Shown: positions 1-9,173, counted from the stretch's first letter. The stretch: DNA of 64,000 bases from Clostridium sp. 1001275B_160808_H3 (GCF_015550425.1 NZ_JADNAT010000018.1:9066-73065), one strand, 5' to 3'. Notes: generated by a model not told the origin, from the sequence alone. Translations and numbers: made by a program.

Positions 1-1184
1 CAAAAATATTAGTTAGAGATTTAGAAAAAGATAGATCTATAGATATACCTAAAGAACTTCTAACAACAGATTTTAATGAAATTATTAATGATGATTCAAT
101 TAAAATTGTAGTAGAAGTAATGGGTGGAATTGAACCAGCTAGAGAATATATGATAGAATCTATGAAAAGAAAAAAACATATTGTTACGGCAAATAAAATG
201 CTTTTAGCTACTGGTGGGGATGAGCTTTTTGAAAAAGCTGATAGTGAAGGTGTTATGTTTAACTATGAAGCTAGCGTTGCAGGTGGAATTCCAATAATAA
301 ATGGAATAAATGAGAGCTTAACAGCTAATAAAGTAGAAAGGCTATATGGAGTAGTAAATGGAACAACTAATTATATATTAACAAAAATGGAATTTGATAA
401 TTTAAGTTTTGATGAAGCTTTACATCAGGCTCAAGAAATGGGATATGCTGAAGCAGATCCAACATCAGATATTGAAGGATTTGATTCTCAATATAAATTA
501 GCCATATTATCCTCTCTTGCATTTGGAACTAAAATAGAAGTTGAAAATGTATATAGAGAAGGAATAACAAATATTGAATCAATAGATATACAGTATGCTA
601 GGGAATTCAAAAAGGTAATAAAATTATTGGCTATAGTTAAAGATAATGATGGAAGGCTTGAACTAAGAGTGCATCCAACGATGATACCACAAAATCATCC
701 CTTAGCAAATGTTTACGATTCTTTTAATGCAATTTTTATAAAAGGAAATGCTGTAGGAGACTTAATGTTTTATGGTAGAGGTGCTGGAGACTTACCAACA
801 GGAAGTGCAGTAGTATCTGATATTGTATCAATATTAAGAAGTAATATCGATATAGACAACCTAAATCCAGTAGTGAAAAATAATTTGTGGGATAAAGAAA
901 TCGGGAGTATAAGAGAGATAACAAGTAAATATTATATAAGGCTAACAGTAGAAGATAGACCAGGTGTTTTAGGTGAAATAACTTCAGTATTTGGTGGGAT
1001 GAATGTCAGCTTACTTTCAGTTATACAAAAAGGAATAGATAATGATAATGAAAATAAGGTTACTTTAGTTTTAGTTACACATTATACTAAGGAAGAAAAT
1101 ATAATTGAATCTATAGATAGTATATGCAAATTGAACTCTGTGTATAAGATTAATAATTTAATAAGAATAGAAGAATTTAATTAA
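1..1184 (+). CDS. hom: Homoserine dehydrogenase, 5' end missing
   Basis: It makes homoserine from aspartate semialdehyde in the threonine/methionine pathway. The reading frame is open from base 3, so the gene is cut by the window edge and the N-terminal nucleotide-binding loop is absent; 393 residues remain. The catalytic stretch with E-A-D-P-T-S-D-I-E-G and the following lysine (about bases 450-500) is typical of the family. The last 90 residues form an ACT domain (from IRLTVEDRPGVLGEI, about base 940), which in this family gives feedback control by an amino acid, usually threonine. A terminator follows directly, so it ends its transcription unit. The identification is secure. Confidence 0.95.
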   Translation, partial: KILVRDLEKDRSIDIPKELLTTDFNEIINDDSIKIVVEVMGGIEPAREYMIESMKRKKHIVTANKMLLATGGDELFEKADSEGVMFNYEASVAGGIPIINGINESLTANKVERLYGVVNGTTNYILTKMEFDNLSFDEALHQAQEMGYAEADPTSDIEGFDSQYKLAILSSLAFGTKIEVENVYREGITNIESIDIQYAREFKKVIKLLAIVKDNDGRLELRVHPTMIPQNHPLANVYDSFNAIFIKGNAVGDLMFYGRGAGDLPTGSAVVSDIVSILRSNIDIDNLNPVVKNNLWDKEIGSIREITSKYYIRLTVEDRPGVLGEITSVFGGMNVSLLSVIQKGIDNDNENKVTLVLVTHYTKEENIIESIDSICKLNSVYKINNLIRIEEFN

Positions 1185-1198
1185 TAATTATAGAATTT

Positions 1199-1249
1199 AG
1201 GAGAGAAAATATATTAGTTAATATATTTTATAATCTCCTTTATTTTTTT
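1199..1249 (+). terminator. Intrinsic terminator of hom
   Basis: AGGAGA at 1199-1204 pairs with TCTCCT at 1234-1239 around an inner AATATATT/AATATATT helix, and a T-rich run follows at 1240-1249. Confidence 0.75.
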
Positions 1250-1347
1250 ATTTATAAATAGATAATAATTACTTGTATATAATAAGTTGTACTGATATTA
1301 TTTAAGGATTATAATAGTAGAAAATAATAAAAACAAGAGGTAAACAT

Positions 1348-1662
1348 ATGAGTAATATAAAATCAATTAATAATGAGCAAGCTCAAAAGTTAATTAAAGA
1401 TAAAAAAGATTTATTAATATTAGATGTAAGAAGACCAAATGAATTTAAGGAATCAAAGATAATAAATTCTATAAATATACCTGTAGATGAACTAGAGTGG
1501 GAACTAGATGAGATAGAAGGATATAAAGATAAGCCTATTTTAGTTTATTGCAAGGTAGGAATGAGAAGTAGTGTTGCTTGCTCTATATTAGAGGAAGAAG
1601 GATTTAGTAATTTATATAATTTAAGAGGAGGGATTTTAGATTATACAGGAGAAATCGAGTAG
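1348..1662 (+). CDS. Single-domain rhodanese-like sulfurtransferase
   Basis: A 104-residue stand-alone rhodanese domain. Cys68 lies in the loop C-K-V-G-M-R-S, the usual persulfide-forming active-site loop, and the early L-D-V-R motif (residues 25-28) is present. Such proteins move sulfane sulfur in the cytoplasm; the acceptor cannot be told from the sequence. The ATG has an AAGAGGT ribosome site a few bases upstream. It stands alone between hom and the infC operon, so the context gives no function. Confidence 0.85.
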   Translation: MSNIKSINNEQAQKLIKDKKDLLILDVRRPNEFKESKIINSINIPVDELEWELDEIEGYKDKPILVYCKVGMRSSVACSILEEEGFSNLYNLRGGILDYTGEIE

Positions 1663-1819
1663 TATAGATTATAATTGCATTAAAAGAAGATAATATGGTT
1701 ATTATCAGATGTTATGTAAATTTATACGGAAAAATAAATACATAAAGTGCTATATAAAAATAAAAAGTTATATAGTATAATATATGATATAATTGTAAAT
1801 AATAAATAATGTAAAAAGA

Positions 1820-1848
1820 TTGACACGATAAAAAAAGAATGATAGAAT
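1820..1848 (+). promoter_or_regulatory. Sigma-A promoter of the infC operon
   Basis: TTGACA at 1820-1825, a 17-base spacer, then TAGAAT at 1843-1848. The expected start of transcription is near 1855, giving a leader of about 170 nt before infC. Confidence 0.75.
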
Positions 1849-1854
1849 AAGTAA

Positions 1855-2010
1855 TGGATTTAAGAAGAAACTGCCGTTTCTCACCTTACGGCAATGCTTA
1901 GTAGGGTAATGTAGTTTGTAATAATTTCTAGTTATTTTAACTAGTTTTTTATAAGTACTAGAGGGCGGCATAATATGTCCTCTATTTTTGTTGTGTTTGT
2001 ATTTAAAATT
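1855..2010 (+). promoter_or_regulatory. L20-type ribosomal protein leader with attenuator hairpins
   Basis: The long leader in front of infC-rpmI-rplT is where Firmicutes carry the L20 autoregulatory element. Three hairpins can be read. The first is TGCCGT/ACGGCA at 1872-1877 and 1888-1893. The second is CTAGTT/AACTAG at 1928-1944, followed by six T. The third is TAGAGG/CCTCTA at 1959-1984, followed by five T. The last two look like intrinsic terminators inside the leader, which fits premature termination when L20 is in excess. The assignment rests on position and these hairpins; I could not run a covariance search. Confidence 0.6.
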
Positions 2011-2026
2011 TTGGAGGTGACTTGGT

Positions 2027-2539
2027 ATAAGTAAGGATTTTACTTGTAATGAAAATATAAGAGTTAAGGAAGTTAGAGTGATTGATTCAGAAGGAAATCA
2101 ATTAGGTGTACTTCAAACAAAGGAAGCTCAAAGAATTGCTGATGAGAAAGAATTAGATTTAGTTATGATTTCTCCAAATGCTAATCCACCAGTATGTAAA
2201 ATAATGGATTTAGGTAAGTATATTTATGAGCAATCAAAGAAAGAAAAAGAAGCTAAGAAAAAGCAAAAAGTAACTACTCTTAAAGAAATAAGATGTAGTC
2301 TTACAATTGAAGAAAATGATATTGCAATAAAAGCAAAGAATGCTAGAAAGTTTTTATTAGACGGGGATAAAGTTAAAATCACTGTTAGATTTAAAGGAAG
2401 AGAAGCACAATTAGGACATATTGGACAAAAAATATTAGATAACTTTGTTTCTAAATTAGAAGACGTTTGTGTTGTTGAAAAGCCTGCTAAGCATGAAGGT
2501 AGAAATATGACAATGGTTTTAGGCCCTAAAAAAGCGTAA
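2027..2539 (+). CDS. infC: Translation initiation factor IF-3 (probable ATA start)
   Basis: IF-3 binds the 30S subunit and checks start-codon choice. The family consensus [12 protein letters not shown] begins well upstream of the first GTG at 2078, so that GTG cannot be the real start. Extending the frame leads to ATA at 2027, six bases after a strong GGAGGTGA site (2013-2020), and gives 170 residues, the normal IF-3 length. No ATG, GTG or TTG lies in frame at that point. Non-canonical starts are known for infC (AUU in E. coli), where they let IF-3 repress its own synthesis. First gene of infC-rpmI-rplT. Confidence 0.93.
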   Translation: MSKDFTCNENIRVKEVRVIDSEGNQLGVLQTKEAQRIADEKELDLVMISPNANPPVCKIMDLGKYIYEQSKKEKEAKKKQKVTTLKEIRCSLTIEENDIAIKAKNARKFLLDGDKVKITVRFKGREAQLGHIGQKILDNFVSKLEDVCVVEKPAKHEGRNMTMVLGPKKA

Positions 2540-2559
2540 CTTGAGAGGAGATAAGTATC

Positions 2560-2757
2560 ATGCCAAAAATGAAAACCCACAGAGGTGCAGCAAAGAGATT
2601 TAAGAAAACTGGAACTGGAAAATTAAAAAGAGCTAAGGCTTTTAAGAGTCATATATTAACAAAGAAAAGTTCTAAGAGAAAGAGAAACTTAAGAAAAAGT
2701 GCTTATGTTTCAACTACTCAAGAAAAAGCAATGAAGAAATTATTACCATACCTATAA
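2560..2757 (+). CDS. rpmI: 50S ribosomal protein L35
   Basis: A 65-residue, very basic protein starting [20 protein letters not shown], the L35 signature. It sits 20 bases after infC with its own GAGAGGAG site and 26 bases before rplT, in the standard order of this operon. Confidence 0.97.
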   Translation: MPKMKTHRGAAKRFKKTGTGKLKRAKAFKSHILTKKSSKRKRNLRKSAYVSTTQEKAMKKLLPYL

Positions 2758-2783
2758 TATAGAGGTTTTTAGGAGGATTAAAC

Positions 2784-3140
2784 ATGGCTAGAGTTAAAAG
2801 AGCGGTAAATGCTCGTAAGAATCATAAAAAAGTATTAAAGCTTGCAAAAGGTTACTACGGTGGAAAAAGCAGATTATTTAAAACTGCTAATGAATCAGTA
2901 ATAAGAGCTTTAAGAAATGCTTATGTTGGAAGAAGATTAAAGAAAAGAGATTTTAGAAGACTTTGGATAGCAAGAATTAATGCTGCTTCAAGAATGAATG
3001 GACTTTCATATTCAAAATTCATGAACGGAATTAAATTAGCTGGAATTGATATGAACAGAAAAATGTTATCAGAAATAGCTATAAACGATCCAAAAGCTTT
3101 TGCAGATTTAGTTGAATTAGCAAAAAGCTCAATTAAATAG
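2784..3140 (+). CDS. rplT: 50S ribosomal protein L20
   Basis: A 118-residue basic protein with the N-terminal [16 protein letters not shown] and the G-Y-Y-G-G-K-S-R motif of L20. It binds 23S rRNA early in assembly and, in Firmicutes, represses this operon through the leader RNA. Last gene of the unit; the ribosome site AGGAGG lies at 2771-2776. Confidence 0.97.
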   Translation: MARVKRAVNARKNHKKVLKLAKGYYGGKSRLFKTANESVIRALRNAYVGRRLKKRDFRRLWIARINAASRMNGLSYSKFMNGIKLAGIDMNRKMLSEIAINDPKAFADLVELAKSSIK

Positions 3141-3151
3141 TTTATACTATT

Positions 3152-3190
3152 AAAAAACACCTTAAAATAAAAATTTTAAGGTGTTTTTTT
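3152..3190 (+). terminator. Intrinsic terminator of infC-rpmI-rplT
   Basis: A 15-bp stem (3154-3168 with 3173-3187) around ACACCTTAAAAT, closing into a run of T. Confidence 0.9.
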
Positions 3191-3360
3191 ATTATAATCA
3201 TGATAGTTATTAATTTAATGAATCAAAATGGAAAATTTGGGAAGAATATAAAAGTAAATTTGCATCATAAAATTAAATAAAAAGTATAATTAACAAAATT
3301 TAAATATTAATTATATAATAGATATAAGATTTGCAAACTTTTAAAAAAGAGGGGATCAAC

Positions 3361-4287
3361 ATGAAAATAGGATTGGTATTGTCTGGAGGGGGAGGAAAAG
3401 GAGCATATGAGCTTGGGGTTTGGAAGGCATTAAATGAACTTAGGATTGATAAATACATAGAAGTATTTTCTGGAACATCAATTGGAGCTTTTAATGCAGT
3501 ATTATTTGCACAAAATAATATAAAAGATGCAGAAGCACTATGGGAGGAAGTAACTATAGATAAGCTTATTCCTATTAGTAAATTTGAATTACTTAAAAAA
3601 GGAGTTGGACTCATACTTGGTGGGAAAAATCTAAATATAGCCAAAAAATATATGAGTCAAAAGATAGAAGAAGGCGCAGTTTCAAAAGATGGAGCAAAAG
3701 AGATAATAAATAAGTATTTAGATATAAGCTTAATGAAAAGTAATAACAAGATTTGCTATGCGGCTTGTACTGAATTACCAGACTTTAAAGTGAAATATTT
3801 TAAAATAAATGATTTTACAGAAGATATAGGAAAAGAAATTGTTATAGCATCAGCATCTTTACCTTTAATATATGAACCAACCGAATTGTTTGGATGTAAA
3901 TATATAGATGGAGGTATTTCGGATAATACACCTATCCAGCCTGTTTATGGCGAAGGTTGCGATATAATAATTGTAGTAATGTTGTCAAAAGAAGCAAGGA
4001 TTGATAGATCATTATATCCAAATACAAAGATTATAGAAATATATCCAAGGAATTTAAATGAAAGTGTGATAAATGGCACTTTGAATTTAGATGATTCAGC
4101 AAAGAAGAATAGGATAAAAGAAGGATATGAAGATACAATATCACTTTTAGAGCCTATAATGAAGATGACTGAATTTAAGAATAGGATAGAAGAAGAAAGA
4201 GCTTTTCCAAAGTTATTTAAAATATATAATTTTTTAAAAGATCTATTTAAATCTAATAAAGAAGATGATATAAGCATAAGTTCATAA
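3361..4287 (+). CDS. Patatin-like phospholipase
   Basis: A 308-residue serine lipid acyl hydrolase. Visible are the glycine-rich oxyanion loop (GGGGKGAYELG, residues 9-19), the nucleophile elbow G-T-S-I-G with Ser40, and the D-G-G motif with Asp183, which together make the Ser-Asp dyad. An upstream in-frame ATG at 3331 is unlikely, because GAGGGG at 3350-3355 places the start at 3361. It is a single-gene unit convergent with the next gene. There is no signal peptide, so it is probably cytoplasmic and acts on membrane lipids. The substrate is unknown. Confidence 0.88.
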   Translation: MKIGLVLSGGGGKGAYELGVWKALNELRIDKYIEVFSGTSIGAFNAVLFAQNNIKDAEALWEEVTIDKLIPISKFELLKKGVGLILGGKNLNIAKKYMSQKIEEGAVSKDGAKEIINKYLDISLMKSNNKICYAACTELPDFKVKYFKINDFTEDIGKEIVIASASLPLIYEPTELFGCKYIDGGISDNTPIQPVYGEGCDIIIVVMLSKEARIDRSLYPNTKIIEIYPRNLNESVINGTLNLDDSAKKNRIKEGYEDTISLLEPIMKMTEFKNRIEEERAFPKLFKIYNFLKDLFKSNKEDDISISS

Positions 4288-4290
4288 ACT

Positions 4291-4322
4291 AAAAAACTGA
4301 GATTATTACTCTCAGTTTTTTT
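4291..4322. terminator. Bidirectional terminator between convergent genes
   Basis: AAAAACTGAGA pairs with TCTCAGTTTTT around a 7-base loop, with A and T runs on either side. It serves both the patatin gene and the minus-strand gene that ends at 4322. Confidence 0.85.
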
Positions 4323-4876
4323 CAATACATCAAATTAGAATATTTGCTATTATATTCATAAGCTAATCCTTCATATATGAACTCTTTATGAGTTATATTA
4401 AGTAAATCACTTGGTTTTGTTAACCCAGGAATTTTATCAGAGTCATAAATATTACTTTTTATTAAAAGATGTGATATAAACTCAGAACAAAAATAGTGAT
4501 TATTTCTTTTAATTGGTTTTTGAATAGCAACACCTATTAATCCTAATAAGCTATACTTATATTTTTTTTGTTCTTTTAAAAAGCTTTCTAATTCTTCATT
4601 TAATAATTTATATTGTTCATCATCTATGCTAATCTTATAAATAACACATTTACTATTTTCAAATCTTTTATAAACACCATCTTTTAAGTCTTCTTCAACT
4701 AATCCTCCTATAAAAGGAATTTGAGGGAAAACTCGTCCAAATGAATACATTTTTTTGAATGAATTATCAAAGCTTAAGGAAACATGTACATATGGATCTT
4801 TTGTATAATAATTAATACATTTTGAAAGTAGTGTTCCAGTATTTGAAAAGACTAAATAAATATCTCTATTTTTCAT
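4322..4876 (-). CDS. YiiX/C92-type permuted papain-fold protein
   Basis: A 184-residue protein of the circularly permuted NlpC/P60 kind (YaeF/YiiX, peptidase C92). In that group the catalytic His precedes the Cys; here His31 (P-Y-V-H-V-S-L) is followed by Cys130 (Y-F-C-S-E-F). Relatives are thought to hydrolyse amide or ester bonds in lipids or cell-wall material. There is no signal peptide or clear membrane segment. It is a single gene convergent with the patatin gene. The family is recognised from motifs only and the substrate is unknown. Confidence 0.7.
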   Translation of the reverse strand: MKNRDIYLVFSNTGTLLSKCINYYTKDPYVHVSLSFDNSFKKMYSFGRVFPQIPFIGGLVEEDLKDGVYKRFENSKCVIYKISIDDEQYKLLNEELESFLKEQKKYKYSLLGLIGVAIQKPIKRNNHYFCSEFISHLLIKSNIYDSDKIPGLTKPSDLLNITHKEFIYEGLAYEYNSKYSNLMY

Positions 4877-5214
4877 TTTGTAAAATCATCCCCCGAATAA
4901 ATATTAAATAATAAATAATAAGCAAAATAAAAGCGTAAAATAAGTTGGTTAAATAAATATATATAAATTATATAGTATAAAGCTTAATTTATCCTTAAGA
5001 AAATATAAAAATATATAAAGTTTATTGTAATTATTAATAAATAATAAGCTAAGGTTTAAAAATTGCTAATAAAACTTGTTAGAAAGTAAATATGATACAA
5101 TAAATATAATAATATTTGCTAAAATAATATAAACTAGAAATATATCAAAGAGCAAGTTATTATAATTTATAAATGGGATTTTTACAACAGGATTTTAAGG
5201 CGAGAGGTGATTAT
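4877..5214. other. Divergent intergenic region, no gene seen
   Basis: 338 very AT-rich bases between the minus-strand C92-type gene and the plus-strand helicase gene. They should hold both promoters, but no hexamer pair stands out from the A/T background and no RNA motif is recognised. Confidence 0.5.
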
Positions 5215-6972
5215 GTGAAAAAGAATGCAATGCAAAGAGAGTTTAAAAAGTTAAAATCGCAGATTAATCAAATAGAGGAAATAGCTCATAACTCGAAAGT
5301 AGGTGCTTTAATTGAACAAGAATCTTCTTTAAGGAAAAAGATAAGACTTCTTAAAGATATGGAAAGTGAAGGATTTAAGGATTTTTCAAGTATAAATGAA
5401 AGATATGAGGAGCTTTTAGAGTATATATCTAAGCGATTATTAGATGATTATAATAAAAAGAATAATACAGATTTTGATTTCTACCAAGTAATAAGGGGAA
5501 ATTATAATAGCTTTATAAATTCAGGGTTTATGTCTGTATTAACAAGACAGCATATTCCTAAGTTAATTTCTAAGGAGTTTGAAGAAAACTTCCCAGACAA
5601 TCCCAAAGATGAATATAGGTTAGCAAGAAATATTAAGAGAAAGATATATATACACCTAGGTGAAACCAATACTGGTAAAACTTATACGGCGATGGAAAGA
5701 TTAAAAGTAGCAAAAAATGGAGTTTATTTATCTCCTCTTAGAATTCTTGCATTAGAAAACTATGAAAAATTAAATAATAGTGGAGTTATTTGTAACTTGT
5801 TAACAGGAGAGGAAGAAATATTAAAAGAAGGAGCTACTCATACATCTTGTACAATAGAAAAAGTAGATTTAAAAAAAGAATATGATATAGCTATTATAGA
5901 TGAAATTCAAATGATAGATGATTCGCAAAGAGGAGCTGCTTGGACAAGAGCCTTACTTGGACTTAGATGTAATGAAATTCATATTTGTGGTGCATTGAAT
6001 GCAAAGAGAATAGTTGAAAAGATAATCAAAGATTGTAATGATGATTATGAATTTAAAGAATATAAAAGAAGTATTCCATTAGAAATTCAAGAAAGTAATT
6101 TTAATTACAATCATGCAGAAGAAGGAGATGCAATAGTTGTATTTTCTAAGAAAAAAGTATTACAAATAGCAGAGCAATATTCAGATATGGGAATAAAAGC
6201 TAGTATAATATATGGAGATTTACCACCAGAGGTAAGAAGAAAACAATATGATATGTTTATTAATAAGGAAAATAAAGTTCTTATAACAACAGATGCTATA
6301 GGAATGGGAGTTAATTTACCTATAAAAAGAATAATATTTTTAGATATACAAAAATTTGATGGAGAGGAAATTAGGTATCTTACTTCACAAGAAGTAAAAC
6401 AAGTTGCAGGCAGAGCAGGAAGAAAAGGAATTTATGAAGTTGGCTATGTTGCTACAGTAAGAGATAATCAAAAGTTTATAAAAGAAAAGCTTGAAGAAAA
6501 TGATAAAATAATAAATGCAGCTGTTTTAGGACCATCAGAAGCTATTTTAAACATTAAAAATCTTCCACTAAATGAAAAACTAGCTTTATGGGCAACAAGA
6601 GAAGAATCAATAGATTATTATAGAAAAATGGATATAAATGAATATTTAATTATATTAGATAGTATTAAAAAATATAAATTGAAGGAAGAAATACAATGGG
6701 AATTATTAAAAATACCATTCGATATATCAAAAGATGAGCTTATGAATTCATTTTTAGATTATGTTGAGGAATTATTTGTGTTGAAAAATAAAGTAATAAG
6801 TAGACCTCAATGTTTTAGGGGAAATTTAGATGAGCTTGAATGCTATTATCAAAGGATAAATATGTACTATTCATTTTGCAAGGTATTTAATTTAGAATTT
6901 GATTTCAAATGGATTCATGAGGAAAGACTTAAGGTAAGTGAAGATATTAATGAAATATTGATAAGAATTTAA
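5215..6972 (+). CDS. SUV3-like DExH RNA helicase
   Basis: A 585-residue superfamily 2 helicase. Walker A is G-E-T-N-T-G-K-T (residues 149-156) and motif II is D-E-I-Q (229-232). The C-terminal lobe has T-T-D-A-I-G-M-G-V-N-L-P and Q-V-A-G-R-A-G-R. The N-T-G-K-T and D-E-I-Q forms are those of the SUV3 helicases of mitochondrial and alphaproteobacterial RNA turnover, not of DEAD-box proteins. GTG at 5215 is preferred because GAGAGGTGA lies at 5202-5210; an ATG at 5173 has no ribosome site. The first 150 residues are charged and helical. It is monocistronic, and no nuclease is encoded beside it. Confidence 0.83.
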   Translation: MKKNAMQREFKKLKSQINQIEEIAHNSKVGALIEQESSLRKKIRLLKDMESEGFKDFSSINERYEELLEYISKRLLDDYNKKNNTDFDFYQVIRGNYNSFINSGFMSVLTRQHIPKLISKEFEENFPDNPKDEYRLARNIKRKIYIHLGETNTGKTYTAMERLKVAKNGVYLSPLRILALENYEKLNNSGVICNLLTGEEEILKEGATHTSCTIEKVDLKKEYDIAIIDEIQMIDDSQRGAAWTRALLGLRCNEIHICGALNAKRIVEKIIKDCNDDYEFKEYKRSIPLEIQESNFNYNHAEEGDAIVVFSKKKVLQIAEQYSDMGIKASIIYGDLPPEVRRKQYDMFINKENKVLITTDAIGMGVNLPIKRIIFLDIQKFDGEEIRYLTSQEVKQVAGRAGRKGIYEVGYVATVRDNQKFIKEKLEENDKIINAAVLGPSEAILNIKNLPLNEKLALWATREESIDYYRKMDINEYLIILDSIKKYKLKEEIQWELLKIPFDISKDELMNSFLDYVEELFVLKNKVISRPQCFRGNLDELECYYQRINMYYSFCKVFNLEFDFKWIHEERLKVSEDINEILIRI

Positions 6973-6977
6973 GTACT

Positions 6978-7017
6978 AAGAAGATAGATGAGAAAAAATT
7001 TCAACTATCTTCTTTTT
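6978..7017 (+). terminator. Terminator of the helicase gene
   Basis: GAAGATAG at 6980-6987 pairs with CTATCTTC at 7005-7012, followed by five T. Confidence 0.8.
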
Positions 7018-7072
7018 ATGTTTAAATTAAGTTGCTATCTTATTTTTATGTTTAAATTAAGTTGCTATCTTA
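7013..7072. repeat. Perfect 30-bp tandem duplication over the MATE gene 3' end
   Basis: Bases 7013-7042 and 7043-7072 are identical. The unit runs from TTTTTATG to GCTATCTTA. The distal copy includes the last codons and stop of the minus-strand MATE gene, so the proximal copy is a silent duplicate of its 3' end just outside the gene. Confidence 0.95.
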
Positions 7073-8373
7073 TTTCTTCTTAATAATAAATATAAAGATA
7101 ATAAAAGACAAATCAATTCTGAAATTAAAGTTGCAATCCATATTCCAGTATCACCAAAATAAAATGATAAGGAAAATAAAGATAAGGAAATAAAAATAAG
7201 TCCTCTAGATATAGATATCATAGTTGCTTTAAATGCTTCCTCTATAGAAGCAAAATATCCAGAAATTAATACATTAAAGCCAAGAACTAAAAATGCGCAA
7301 GAAAATAAACGAAATGCTGAAATTGAATATGTAAATAAAGATGATGAAGAATTCTTTATAAATATATAAACAATTTCTTTAGCAAAAACCATGCAAATTA
7401 TAAATATTGCAGCAGATGATATAGAAATAGCTTTTATGCTCATTTTTATTAATTTTTTTATTGTTTTAAATTCTTCTTTTCCATAATAATAACTACACAA
7501 TGGTTGTATTCCTTGTGTTATTGCTATCATAGTCATTATTACTAAAGTATTTACGTAACAAATTATACTATATGTAACGATTCCATTTTCTCCTATATAT
7601 TTCAATATAGTTTGATTAAAAAGAAGTATAACAATACCAGAAGTAAGTTCTGTTATTGCATCTGGAAATCCAATAGATAATATTCTTTTTAGGTATTTTA
7701 CTTTAAACTTGAATTTAGTTAAACTTAGTTTAGATTTTTTACTCATAAAATGTGATAAAAAGAATATAAAAGATACTCCTTGAGAAATAATAGTCGCATA
7801 TGCAGCACCCTTAATACCAAAATCTAAGACAATAACAAATAAAAAGTCCAATATTATATTAGTAAACGCAGAAATAATCATACCTATTATTGCAAGATAA
7901 GGATAGCCATCAGCTTTTGTTAATACTTCTAAACAATAAGAAATTATGAAAAATCCATTGAAGCTTATAATTATTTTTAAATAATCTTTTACTAGATTGA
8001 GAGTATTTTCAGTAGCGCCTAGGAATAAAGATATCTTATCTAAATTTAATAAGCATATTAAAGTTATAAGTAGTGATACAGTAAGCATACAAAATAAATT
8101 AAAAGAAAAAAACTCATTGGCCTTTTTAATATTATTTTTTCCAATATAAATAGAAATTATGGTGGAAACTCCAGTTGAAAATAACATAGAAATTGCAAAT
8201 ATAAAGTTTATAAAAGGCATTGCTATATTCACTGCTGCAAGGGCAGTTTCTCCAACACCTCTACTAACAAAAATACCATCTACCATTGTATATAATGAAA
8301 ATATCCACATTGCAGTAACTGATGGAACTAAGTACTTAAAAAATTGTCTTTTTAAAGATAGATTGCTATCCAT
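7057..8373 (-). CDS. MATE family multidrug/cation antiporter
   Basis: A 438-residue polytopic membrane protein with about 12 hydrophobic segments. The start has F-F-K-Y-L-V-P-S-V, and A-A-V-N-I-A-M-P-F and G-D-T-G-I-W-I-A fit the MATE fold. MATE carriers export organic cations in exchange for Na+ or H+. The ATG at 8373 is preceded by AAAGGAGAG on the minus strand. It is a single gene, divergent from the next. The substrate cannot be inferred. The stop lies inside the 30-bp tandem duplication. Confidence 0.88.
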   Translation of the reverse strand: MDSNLSLKRQFFKYLVPSVTAMWIFSLYTMVDGIFVSRGVGETALAAVNIAMPFINFIFAISMLFSTGVSTIISIYIGKNNIKKANEFFSFNLFCMLTVSLLITLICLLNLDKISLFLGATENTLNLVKDYLKIIISFNGFFIISYCLEVLTKADGYPYLAIIGMIISAFTNIILDFLFVIVLDFGIKGAAYATIISQGVSFIFFLSHFMSKKSKLSLTKFKFKVKYLKRILSIGFPDAITELTSGIVILLFNQTILKYIGENGIVTYSIICYVNTLVIMTMIAITQGIQPLCSYYYGKEEFKTIKKLIKMSIKAISISSAAIFIICMVFAKEIVYIFIKNSSSSLFTYSISAFRLFSCAFLVLGFNVLISGYFASIEEAFKATMISISRGLIFISLSLFSLSFYFGDTGIWIATLISELICLLLSLYLLLRRNKIAT

Positions 8374-8536
8374 TTGACTCTCCTTTACTGTCTAATTATG
8401 ATATAATATATAAACTAACATAAAGATTATATCTTTAATTAAATAATATTACAAATTGCTAGCATTTAATTAAGATTAGTCTTAGAATAGCTTAAGGAAG
8501 TAAAATAAAACTTTTAATGTTGAAAGGAAGATATAA

Positions 8537-8953
8537 ATGGTATATAAATTCAAATTTGATGAAAAAGAATATACTTTAGGAGAAGATAATTTAGAGTACT
8601 TTGCAAATGATGAAAATGAAGAACTAGAGGAAATTGATGCAGAAAAGGTATTGGAACTACTTTCAAATAGTGATGAAGTAGATTTTCAAAATGCATATTA
8701 TGAAAGTTGTTGCAGTAATTGCAAAGCTGGAAAGGAAGAAAAAAAGAAGGTTTTTGACTTTTTAGAGTTCTATTTTTATGCATATGGAAAAGATAATAAA
8801 TTTGTGACAAGTAGTATCGATAATGAGTACGGAAAAAAATCTTTCACTAGATTAAATAGAGAAGGAATAGTTGATAAAAGTTATTTAGTTACAGTTATAG
8901 TTTGTAAAAATTGTGGGACATATTCTGTGGAAATCGAAGAATTTGAGCTTTAA
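8537..8953 (+). CDS. Acidic protein with Cys pairs, DUF3785-like
   Basis: A 138-residue acidic protein with no membrane segment. It has one cysteine cluster at Cys58, Cys59 and Cys62 (C-C-S-N-C) and another at Cys123 and Cys126 (C-K-N-C-G), which could hold one zinc ion. It resembles the clostridial family I know as DUF3785, though I could not check. The GAAAGGAAG ribosome site is 6-7 bases before the ATG. A small basic-acidic protein gene follows 73 bases later, perhaps in the same transcript. The function is unknown. Confidence 0.65.
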   Translation: MVYKFKFDEKEYTLGEDNLEYFANDENEELEEIDAEKVLELLSNSDEVDFQNAYYESCCSNCKAGKEEKKKVFDFLEFYFYAYGKDNKFVTSSIDNEYGKKSFTRLNREGIVDKSYLVTVIVCKNCGTYSVEIEEFEL

Positions 8954-9026
8954 TATATAAAGTAAAATATTTGATGTATTAAATTTTATTTAGGGTATAA
9001 AATACTTTTGAAAGGATGTGTTTTAT

Positions 9027-9164
9027 ATGCCAAAGAATGAGAAAGATATAAATCCTTTGCAAAAAGGTACAAGAAGACAAAAGTTACATAAGAATCAAGA
9101 TAATGTAGGCAATGATGAAAATAGAGCTGAATACACAGATTTTGATGGCAATCCAATAAAATAG
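9027..9164 (+). CDS. Small hydrophilic protein, 45 residues
   Basis: ATG at 9027 follows GAAAGGATG at 9010-9018, and the frame runs 45 codons to TAG with a strong terminator 10 bases later. The protein (starting MPKNEKDINPLQKGTRRQKL, ending FDGNPIK) has a basic first half and an acidic second half, has no hydrophobic segment, and looks disordered. Size and composition recall small clostridial spore-associated proteins, but no motif proves that. Confidence 0.65.
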   Translation: MPKNEKDINPLQKGTRRQKLHKNQDNVGNDENRAEYTDFDGNPIK

Positions 9165-9173
9165 TTTAACTTT

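Noticed and set aside
2224..2580. A 118-codon minus-strand frame across infC
   Set aside because: Antisense of a conserved ribosomal operon; low-complexity Phe/Ser/Leu protein.
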